Positions 42,208 to 48,730 of a stretch of DNA of 64,000 nucleotides are shown here, piece after piece. The notes beneath the pieces were generated by a model, which did not search any database, was not told the DNA's origin, and was given only the letters and a program-made list of their open reading frames with translations. Source of the stretch: Bacteroidaceae bacterium. GTDB taxonomy: Bacteria > Bacteroidota > Bacteroidia > Bacteroidales > Bacteroidaceae. The stretch is from NCBI GenBank assembly GCA_024398785.1, contig JAKSIO010000002.1, forward strand, positions 62,001-126,000, given 5' to 3'. The translations under genes were made by a program, and so were the position numbers. How positions within the stretch are numbered: the stretch's first letter is position 1; every line of letters begins with the position of its first letter.

Positions 42208-43443
42208 CTATTTTTCCTTTTCAAGATTGTAATCCTTAATCTTTCTGTATAGAGTACGCTCGGAAATATCAAGTTCGGCAGCAGCCTCTTTGCGACGCCC
42301 GTTATATTTCTGCAGAGCACGCTCAATCATATTTTTTTCAACCTGTGCAAGGGTTAATGATTCCTCAATATATTCTTCAGTATCCTGAATATCATAATCA
42401 TCGGCACTTGAAGACTGTGCCGCAGAACTTTGCAGGTTACCGGATGCCACAATCTGTGCAGTAGGATTTGCCACAGTGTGCGTTTCCTGAACCGGACTGT
42501 TCTGCACCATACTGTTCATCTGCGATTTAAGGTCGGTAACATCGCGTCTGAGATCAAACAGAATCTTGTACAGTATTTCACGTTCGTTTTCAAAGGAATT
42601 ACCCTGTGTTCCGCCATGCTGTCCGGCCAATGCCGGTACAAGAGAATTATTCTGCTGTGCAGGCAGGAATTCTTTAAGAACAGACTCGGTAACTACTCTG
42701 CTGGGAGACATGATAGACATCTGCTCGGTGATATTCTTCAACTGTCTCACATTGCCCGGCCAGCTGTATGAAAGCAGCATTCTTTCCGCCTGTGCGTCAA
42801 GTTCAAGCAATGGTGTCTGATACTTCCTGGAACAGTCCATAGCAAACTTTTTGAACAGAAGAAGTATGTCGGTTCCACGTTCGCGCAACGGCGGAATTCT
42901 GATTGGTATAGTATTGAGACGGTAGTACAAGTCCTGGCGGAAACGGCCCTGTTCAACTGCATTTTCCAGATTTACGTTAGTTGCTGCAACTACACGGACA
43001 TCGGTCTTTTCCACTTTTGAAGAACCCACTTTGATAAATTCTCCGTTCTCCAGCACACGCAGCAGACGGGCTTGCGTTGCAAGAGGCAATTCAGCAACCT
43101 CATCAAGAAAGATGGTTCCACCGTTGGCCTCGGCAAAATAACCGTTACGTTCATTCACCGCACTGGTAAAAGCACCTTTTTCGTGACCGAACAGTTCGGA
43201 ATCGACTGTACCTTCAGGAATAGCTCCACAGTTGACGGCGATGTATTTTTTTGACTTGCGCAAACTGTTGGCATGAATAATTCTTGGTATATTTTCCTTA
43301 CCCACACCACTCTCTCCGGTAATCAGTACGGAAAGGTCGGTATGGGCAACCTGCATGGCTGTATCAATTGCCCTATCCAGATCAACGGACTTGCCAATAA
43401 TCTGGAACTGCAGTTTCATACGTTTCAATTCTTCCACCATCAT
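42208..43443 (-). CDS. Sigma-54-dependent transcriptional activator (AAA+ plus Fis HTH, no receiver domain)
   Basis: About 411 residues. The AAA+ domain starts almost at the N-terminus: Walker A GESGVGKENIPRIIHANS, ELFGHEKGAFTSAVNERNGY, Walker B GGTIFLDEVAELPLATQARL and the arginine region PPLRERGTDILLLF. The loop that normally reads GAFTGA is GAFTSA. A linker of some 100 residues (QNNSLVPALAGQHGGTQGNS and beyond) precedes the Fis-type helix-turn-helix at the C-terminus (RKEAAAELDISERTLYRKIK). There is no N-terminal sensor domain. The ATG at 43443 is preferred to a GTG at 43452. The gene heads the lptE-secG operon; its targets are unknown. Confidence 0.88.
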   Translation of the reverse strand: MMVEELKRMKLQFQIIGKSVDLDRAIDTAMQVAHTDLSVLITGESGVGKENIPRIIHANSLRKSKKYIAVNCGAIPEGTVDSELFGHEKGAFTSAVNERNGYFAEANGGTIFLDEVAELPLATQARLLRVLENGEFIKVGSSKVEKTDVRVVAATNVNLENAVEQGRFRQDLYYRLNTIPIRIPPLRERGTDILLLFKKFAMDCSRKYQTPLLELDAQAERMLLSYSWPGNVRQLKNITEQMSIMSPSRVVTESVLKEFLPAQQNNSLVPALAGQHGGTQGNSFENEREILYKILFDLRRDVTDLKSQMNSMVQNSPVQETHTVANPTAQIVASGNLQSSAAQSSSADDYDIQDTEEYIEESLTLAQVEKNMIERALQKYNGRRKEAAAELDISERTLYRKIKDYNLEKEK

Positions 43444-43469
43444 AAGCCTCACAATTCTTGTTTAAGTGA

Positions 43470-43477
43470 CAAAATTA
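43470..43477 (-). promoter_or_regulatory. -7 box of the sigma-54 activator-lptE-secG operon
   Basis: Minus-strand TAATTTTG (43477-43470), 26 bp from the chosen ATG, with a TTG at 43502-43500 (22-bp gap). In the same gap, a near match TATCTTCG on the plus strand (about 43551-43558) may serve the divergent kinase gene. Confidence 0.4.
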
Positions 43478-43590
43478 AGCCAAATTACCAATATTATGCC
43501 AATATACTTGTCATTTTAACAAAAATATTTACAAAAAAGGACAAATATAACTATCTTCGCACATAAGGAATGTAGTCAAAATAATATCAG

Positions 43591-44727
43591 ATGGAATATC
43601 ATATTTTTTCACCATACAGAATTTGTCCTATCGGAGCTCACAGCGACCATCAGCACGGACTTGTCAGCGGGTTCAGTTTTGACCATGGCATTGATTTCTG
43701 GTTTGAAACAACTCAGGACGGCAGTGTTGAATTGGAATCCAGAAGTTTTGACGGGCACATCAAATTCAATGTCAAAGAACCGAATCAACTCAAGGAGGGT
43801 AATTGGGGAGATTATGCCAGAGGGGCAAAGTATGCGCTTTGCAAACGTTTTGAACTGAATTACGGAATAAAGGGCGTTCTTGCAGGAAGCATGCCCGTTG
43901 GCGGTTTGTCTTCAAGTGCAGCTGTTCTTATTGCCTATGTTATGGCGTTTGCAAAAGCAAACAGCATCAACCTGACTAAAATGGAGGTTATAAAAATTGC
44001 CAGCCAGGCAGAGCGGGAATACATTGGTCTTAACAATGGTATTCTGGACCAGTCATGCATTGCACTCGGCAAGAAAGATCACCTGCTTATGCTTGACTGC
44101 GATACCGACGAGTACCGTCTTATTCCGCGTAACCCGTCAATGCCTCCGTTCAAATTCGGAATATTTTTCAGCGGTCTTACGCGCAGCCTTGTGAACAGCG
44201 ATTTCAACCTCCGCGTACAGGAGTGCAAGACTGCCGCATGGAATCTTATGGCTTATGCCGACATGCCGTTGAAACCATTTGACAAGACATTTATGCGTGA
44301 CATACCACGTCATATTTACGATAGATACAAAGAGCGCATGCCAGAGCGTTTTGCCCGCCGTGCGGAACATTTCTATACGGAATACCGCCGTGTACGCAGC
44401 GGTGTAACGGCATGGGAGACAGGCAATCTGGAATGGTTCGGGCAGCTTTGTTTTGAGAGTTGCGAAAGTTCGCTGCACAATTGGGAATGCGGCAGTCCTG
44501 AGCTGACAGCAATCTATCAGGCAATGCGCCAAACGGACGGAATATATGGAGGACGTTTCAGCGGCGCCGGTTTCAAGGGCGCATGCATTGCTATTATTGA
44601 CCCGTCAAAAGAGGACTCAATCCGCGAATCTATCACAAAGAAATATCTTGAACAGTTTCCGCAGTATAAGAACAGTTTTCAGGTTTATTTTGTACAGTCG
44701 GCGGACGGAGCACATTTTGTTGAATAA
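43591..44727 (+). CDS. GHMP kinase of the galactokinase group, galacturonokinase-like
   Basis: A 378-residue sugar kinase. The N-terminal signature is FSPYRICPIGAHSDHQHGLV, where galactokinase has GRVNLIGEHTDYN; this AHSDHQ form occurs in galacturonokinases and related uncharacterised kinases. The ATP loop is SMPVGGLSSSAAVLIAYVMA and motif 3 is GGRFSGAGFKGACIAI. LNNGILDQSCIALGKKDHLL corresponds to the galactokinase segment with the catalytic Asp. So a C1 sugar kinase acting on something other than galactose is likely, with galacturonate the first candidate. The true galK is at 27629-28792. queG starts at the very next base after its stop codon. Confidence 0.78.
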   Translation: MEYHIFSPYRICPIGAHSDHQHGLVSGFSFDHGIDFWFETTQDGSVELESRSFDGHIKFNVKEPNQLKEGNWGDYARGAKYALCKRFELNYGIKGVLAGSMPVGGLSSSAAVLIAYVMAFAKANSINLTKMEVIKIASQAEREYIGLNNGILDQSCIALGKKDHLLMLDCDTDEYRLIPRNPSMPPFKFGIFFSGLTRSLVNSDFNLRVQECKTAAWNLMAYADMPLKPFDKTFMRDIPRHIYDRYKERMPERFARRAEHFYTEYRRVRSGVTAWETGNLEWFGQLCFESCESSLHNWECGSPELTAIYQAMRQTDGIYGGRFSGAGFKGACIAIIDPSKEDSIRESITKKYLEQFPQYKNSFQVYFVQSADGAHFVE

Positions 44728-45477
44728 ATGACCCTGACAAAAGAAATAATCCGTGCGCAGGCGCTTGAACTGGGTTTTGCTGCATGCGGCACAGCACAGG
44801 CTGCAGAGGTAAACCCGTTTCATGTTGCATATATGGAACGCTGGCTTCAGGCAGGATGCCATGGCATAATGTCATATCTGGAGCGTAACCGCGAAAAGCG
44901 TTATAATCCAGCTCTTCTTGAACCGGGTTGCCGCACTGTTGTAAGCGTAGCTTTTGAATATGGTACCATGGCCGATGCCGCCGCTGTCAAGGACTCCAAT
45001 GTTGCCCGTTTTGCCCGTTTTGCCGGCAATGCAGACTACCATAAATATATAAAGGATAAGCTCTACACATTGCTTCAGAATCTGAACAGAATCAGTCAGG
45101 TTCCTGTTGCAGGACGCGCATTTGTTGACTCAGCACCCATTATGGAACGTTACTGGGCCGTTCGTTGTGGAATTGGCTATATAGGACACAACCACCTTTT
45201 GTTTGTTCCGGATATAGGTTCATTTGTATTTCTTGGAGAGTTGCTTATTGACACTCCTCTGTGCCAGTATGACGTTCCTCTTGAGTTGTCCTGCAAAGAT
45301 TGCGGAAAGTGCACATCAAAATGCAGCGGAAAAGCTTTGGCAGCAGATTCACCGCTGTTCGATGCCCGCTGCTGCGTTTCTTACCAGACAATAGAGGCAT
45401 CGGGACGCCAACGCACTGAAGGAAAGCAGTACGGTTGTGACGTCTGTCAGGAGGTGTGTCCTCTCAACAAAAAATAA
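44728..45477 (+). CDS. queG: Epoxyqueuosine reductase-like protein, short at the C-terminus
   Basis: A 249-residue protein of the QueG family, which reduces epoxyqueuosine to queuosine in tRNA with cobalamin and two 4Fe-4S clusters. Visible: LGFAACGTAQAAEVNPFHVA at the N-terminus, RAFVDSAPIMERYWAVRCGI with the catalytic Asp, GIGYIGHNHLLFVPDIGSFV, and the cluster cysteines in CKDCGKCTSKCSGKAL and YGCDVCQEVCPLN. The protein stops two residues later, whereas relatives normally carry some 50-60 further residues after this point. All metal ligands are kept. A B12-controlled locus starts just downstream, of interest as QueG needs cobalamin. Confidence 0.85.
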   Translation: MTLTKEIIRAQALELGFAACGTAQAAEVNPFHVAYMERWLQAGCHGIMSYLERNREKRYNPALLEPGCRTVVSVAFEYGTMADAAAVKDSNVARFARFAGNADYHKYIKDKLYTLLQNLNRISQVPVAGRAFVDSAPIMERYWAVRCGIGYIGHNHLLFVPDIGSFVFLGELLIDTPLCQYDVPLELSCKDCGKCTSKCSGKALAADSPLFDARCCVSYQTIEASGRQRTEGKQYGCDVCQEVCPLNKK

Positions 45478-45500
45478 TCTCCAATATTTTATTAAAATCG

Positions 45501-45531
45501 TTTGGGGGTTTCAAAATTTGATGTACATTTG
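45501..45531 (+). promoter_or_regulatory. Promoter of the cobalamin-regulated operon
   Basis: TTTG at 45501-45504 and TACATTTG at 45524-45531, 19-bp gap; an exact Bacteroidetes promoter. Transcription would start near 45537, at the 5' edge of the riboswitch. Confidence 0.7.
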
Positions 45532-45536
45532 CATCG

Positions 45537-45695
45537 TTTTGGTCCCTCTATGTAGGGTTAATAGGGAATCGGGTGTAAATCCCGGACAGTTCCCGCTGCT
45601 GTAAGCTTTATAGAAGTTGCAGATTCTTTTAGCCACTGGTTTTTACTGGGAAGGCATTGCAACAAGAAGTAAGTCAGAAGACCTGCCAAGGCAAA
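45537..45695 (+). ncRNA. Cobalamin riboswitch
   Basis: Conserved blocks in the right order: GGGAATCGGGTGTAAATCCC (45574-45593), the core CCGCTGCTGTAA (45593-45604), GCCACTGG (45632-45639) with CTGGGAAGGC (45646-45655), and the B12 box AGTCAGAAGACCTGCC (45672-45687). It lies directly upstream of three lipoprotein genes, so adenosyl- or other cobalamin binding should shut down their expression. The segment 45696-45815 holds the expression platform; no clear rho-independent terminator is seen, so control at translation initiation is more likely. Confidence 0.92.
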
Positions 45696-45698
45696 TTA

Positions 45699-45812
45699 AT
45701 GTTTTTTGCAGCCTGCGGGTTTTCGGGCCAAAGCACAACACTTAGCAATCATTTGTTTATTGTTGGTCTACTTTTACTGTTACCCGTATTCTGCGCAATG
45801 ATTTTTATGTAA
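45699..45812 (+). CDS. Possible 37-residue membrane peptide in the riboswitch leader
   Basis: An ORF with ATG at 45699 and TAA at 45810-45812, ending 3 bp before the ATG of the first lipoprotein gene. The peptide has a hydrophilic N-terminal half (FSGQSTTLSNH) and a hydrophobic C-terminal half (LFIVGLLLLLPVFCAMIFM), which could be a single membrane helix. The start lies 12 bp after the B12 box, so its translation could be gated by the riboswitch and coupled to the next gene. It may also be a chance ORF; homologues were not looked up. Confidence 0.3.
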   Translation: MFFAACGFSGQSTTLSNHLFIVGLLLLLPVFCAMIFM

Positions 45813-45815
45813 CAG

Positions 45816-46709
45816 ATGAAACTTTTTCCAATGGTAATTACAGCAGGTCTGCTGTGTCTTTCCTGTACAAAGGGAACAGAAAATTCCGGCATTTCTTATA
45901 ATGCCGCCTGCAATTTTGTATATGAATTCATGCCGGCTCCGGGGCAATTCATAAATGATTATCCCGGCTACAGTATCACATCAGGCAGCCAGGCCTGCCA
46001 ATATGCATTGGAACACCTGAACAACGATCAGGTAATTTCTCTTGGCGCATTCGGAGGTTATATTATTGTGGGGTTTGACCACAGCATACAAAACAGCAGC
46101 GGATATGACATCGCCATCAAATCCAATCCTATCCTTGAATTCAGCGAACCTGGCATTGTGTGGGTTATGAAAGATTCAAACGGCGACGGTCTTCCTAACG
46201 ACACATGGTATGAACTTATGGGAAGCGAATTTGGTTGCAAGGGGACATATTATGACTATACGGTTACATATTATTGCCCTACCGACAGCGGACAGGATGT
46301 CAAATGGAAAGACAATTACGGAAAGACAGGCGCCGTCAAATATCTGGGGACTTACCACAAGCAGCCATCTTACTACCCGCTGTGGGCATCGGCAGACAGT
46401 CTTGTATTGACCGGTACACTGCTCAGAAACAATTCAGCCAATATGGGTACAGTACAGGATTACTGGGTATGCAACAGTTTTGAATACGGATATGTTGACA
46501 ACTACAGTTCTGTTGACTATTCAAATGGATATAATTATTTTGATATAGACAACGCTGTTGACAGGAATCTGGAACACGTAGACCTTGACATAATTGATTT
46601 TGTCAAAGTTCAGACAGCCGTACTGGCTCAATGCGGTTGGGTTGGAGAAGTTTCAACCGAGATTTCAAAGATAGTTGACGCACATTTGGACAAATCTATA
46701 AAACAATAA
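45816..46709 (+). CDS. Surface lipoprotein of a cobalamin-regulated locus
   Basis: A 297-residue lipoprotein: MKLFPMVITAGLLCLSCTKG, with the lipobox Cys at residue 17. The mature part has FVYEFMPAPGQFINDYPGYS, VISLGAFGGYIIVGFDHSI and GIVWVMKDSNGDGLPNDTWY, the last with a DxDxDG-like calcium loop, as seen in lipoproteins that accompany B12 receptors in Bacteroides (often annotated as cell surface or PKD-domain proteins). Probably exposed at the outer surface and linked to cobalamin capture. Direct binding is not shown by sequence alone. Confidence 0.72.
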   Translation: MKLFPMVITAGLLCLSCTKGTENSGISYNAACNFVYEFMPAPGQFINDYPGYSITSGSQACQYALEHLNNDQVISLGAFGGYIIVGFDHSIQNSSGYDIAIKSNPILEFSEPGIVWVMKDSNGDGLPNDTWYELMGSEFGCKGTYYDYTVTYYCPTDSGQDVKWKDNYGKTGAVKYLGTYHKQPSYYPLWASADSLVLTGTLLRNNSANMGTVQDYWVCNSFEYGYVDNYSSVDYSNGYNYFDIDNAVDRNLEHVDLDIIDFVKVQTAVLAQCGWVGEVSTEISKIVDAHLDKSIKQ

Positions 46710-46713
46710 CAAT

Positions 46714-47499
46714 ATGAAACTTACAAAAATTATTCTGATGGCGGGCTTTACCACCGCATTTTTAACAGGATGTCAGAAAAGTACTGACACATTTGACAAA
46801 GATCCTGAAGGCTGCATTGAATTATGGGCAGACAATCTTCCCGAGTTGACCGACACTACAATTTATCTGAAAGCTGAACCATCAGATTTTGACGGATATT
46901 TCTACTATGTATCAGATATTGAATTCAGTCCGTTCAAACTGCTGCATTCATCATACTACGAAGCCAACAAATTGAATATGGGACAAGGCATCACATACTT
47001 GAATTACCTTGATTTTGAAACTGCAGGATACACAAACCAATCATGCATATCAACGGCAAACATGCAGAAGAAGAATTACTTTTTTGCCCAATGCAACGGC
47101 GATGATTACGGAATGCCTGCTCGAATAGACCTCACAGGTTCTGACAGACTCTACAAAGGCGTCAGCTTTTATATCAACAACACAACGTATGTCTACAACG
47201 TGATTGTCAACAGCGATGCCGCCGGACGCGGTTACTTTAAGGAGTGGACAAAAAATGACCTGCTGCAGTTGCACATCATTGGAGAGAACAAGACCGCTAC
47301 AAGAGTAATTTCAGACACCATTACCGTTGATCTTGCACGCGGATTCACAGTAATAAACAAATGGACACGCATAGATTTGTCCAGATTGGACAGCATCAAC
47401 AGTATCAGATTTGTAATGACCGGAACTGACACAGGCGACTACGGTTTGAGCACACCTGCATGTTTTTGCTTTGACGGACTAAAACTATTACCTTTGTAA
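46714..47499 (+). CDS. DUF4465-family lipoprotein
   Basis: A 261-residue lipoprotein, signal peptide MKLTKIILMAGFTTAFLTGC with Cys20. The DUF4465 pattern is visible: SPFKLLHSSYYEANKLNMGQ, then YDDYGMPARIDLTG-like sequence, KGVSFYINNTTYVYNVIVNS, GYFKEWTKNDLLQLHIIG, and WTRIDLSRLDSINSIRFVMT before TPACFCFDGLKL at the end. Proteins of this family occur in B12-riboswitch loci of gut Bacteroidetes, where a group of cobalamin-binding surface lipoproteins (BtuH type) has been described; whether this is one is not certain. It lies 4 bp after the preceding lipoprotein gene. Confidence 0.75.
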   Translation: MKLTKIILMAGFTTAFLTGCQKSTDTFDKDPEGCIELWADNLPELTDTTIYLKAEPSDFDGYFYYVSDIEFSPFKLLHSSYYEANKLNMGQGITYLNYLDFETAGYTNQSCISTANMQKKNYFFAQCNGDDYGMPARIDLTGSDRLYKGVSFYINNTTYVYNVIVNSDAAGRGYFKEWTKNDLLQLHIIGENKTATRVISDTITVDLARGFTVINKWTRIDLSRLDSINSIRFVMTGTDTGDYGLSTPACFCFDGLKLLPL

Positions 47500-47504
47500 G
47501 CACA

Positions 47505-48617
47505 ATGGTGCCATATAAAATCACAACAAATGTACTATTTCTTTTAATTGCACCGGTACTGCTCTGTACCGGCTGCAAATTAAAAGACGGTTGCGCATTG
47601 CCTGCTCTGAATGGGGAAAGTCAATACGCACAGTTGTTGTCAACAGACCATCCCGACGACAGTACATACACATATTACATTGTCAATCCATGGAAACAGA
47701 GCCAGATACTGACAAGCTACACTACCTGTCCGGCAAAGGCATTCAACAATGTTATTGTAACAACAAACTGTCACGCTGCCCTGTTTTCCGAACTGGGTAT
47801 AGCAGACCGCATTGCCGGCATCTGCGAAATTGAATATGTATCTGACAGCACAGTCAACTCCCTGTACAATCAGGGTAAAATAGCAAATTGCGGCAGTTCC
47901 ATGTCTCCGAATATTGAGACAATCATTGATTTGAACCCCGATGCCATATTTGTATCGCCTTTTGAGAACTCCAATTACGGTGCTCTTGAAAAATTAAAGA
48001 TTCCATTGATTGAATGTGCCGATTATATGGAGACATCTCCCCTTGGACGTGCTGAATGGATTCCTTTCTTTGCAAGTCTTATGGGAGTTCCACAGAAAGG
48101 AGACTCTCTTTTCAATGCGGTTAAAGAGCGATACATTGAATTGTGTAATGTGGCAGACTCCGCAAAGAATATTGACGGCAGTCCTACGGTTATGACCGAT
48201 ATGATAAGTTCATCGGCCTGGTATGTTCCGGGAGGCAAGAGTACAATAGGACAACTTATACAGGATGCCGGCGGCACATACATTTTTGGATATATTGAAA
48301 AAAACGGATCCGTCCCATTGTCAAAGGAGACTGTTCTGGACCAAGCGCAGGATGCCGATTTCTGGTTCATCAAGAATTCAACATTTTCAACCGTAACATA
48401 CAGCAGTATTGAGAAAGAGTGGAGCTCATACAGTCTGTTCAAGCCATTTGCCCAGCACAACATCTGGGTTTGCCCTGTCTATCAGGTCCCCTATTTTGAG
48501 CAGACAGCATTCCATCCCGAATACCTGCTTGAGGAATTTATCACCATTCTCCACCCCGGTCTAGACATCAGGTCCACTCACTATCCACGCTACTACACTC
48601 CCCTTCCCACGCAGTAA
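47505..48617 (+). CDS. btuF: BtuF-like cobalamin-binding ABC lipoprotein
   Basis: A 370-residue lipoprotein with signal peptide and lipobox LLCTGC (Cys24). The rest is a class III periplasmic binding protein (BtuF/FepB type): VTTNCHAALFSELGIADRIA, GICEIEYVSD, GSSMSPNIETIIDLNPDAIF and VLDQAQDADFWFIKNSTFST. Position under a cobalamin riboswitch, 5 bp after the DUF4465 gene, makes corrinoid the likely ligand. The permease and ATPase (BtuC, BtuD) and the TonB receptor BtuB are not in the window, so the uptake path must be completed elsewhere. Confidence 0.82.
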   Translation: MVPYKITTNVLFLLIAPVLLCTGCKLKDGCALPALNGESQYAQLLSTDHPDDSTYTYYIVNPWKQSQILTSYTTCPAKAFNNVIVTTNCHAALFSELGIADRIAGICEIEYVSDSTVNSLYNQGKIANCGSSMSPNIETIIDLNPDAIFVSPFENSNYGALEKLKIPLIECADYMETSPLGRAEWIPFFASLMGVPQKGDSLFNAVKERYIELCNVADSAKNIDGSPTVMTDMISSSAWYVPGGKSTIGQLIQDAGGTYIFGYIEKNGSVPLSKETVLDQAQDADFWFIKNSTFSTVTYSSIEKEWSSYSLFKPFAQHNIWVCPVYQVPYFEQTAFHPEYLLEEFITILHPGLDIRSTHYPRYYTPLPTQ

Positions 48618-48641
48618 CAAAAGCATCAAGTGGGCAAAAAT

Positions 48642-48696
48642 TTTGAAATGTGAGTATTTTCAAGTAACTTTGCATGTTAACTTTGCAAAAAGTTAA
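48642..48696 (+). promoter_or_regulatory. thrA promoter with tandem -7 boxes and an inverted repeat
   Basis: TTTG (48642-48645) and TAACTTTG (48665-48672) with a 19-bp gap make a good promoter. A second TAACTTTG is at 48678-48685. The latter overlaps a perfect inverted repeat TTAACTTT-GCAA-AAAGTTAA (48677-48696), possibly an operator or a leader hairpin. No leader peptide rich in Thr or Ile codons was seen, so classic attenuation is unlikely. Confidence 0.5.
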
Positions 48697-48730
48697 GGTG
48701 AACATTATTAATGTCAGAGAATAGTAACAG

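Noticed and set aside
45470..45500. Frameshift in the A-run at the end of queG
   Set aside because: Other frames after the A-run hit stops at once and encode nothing like the QueG C-terminus; the sequence moves straight into a promoter.
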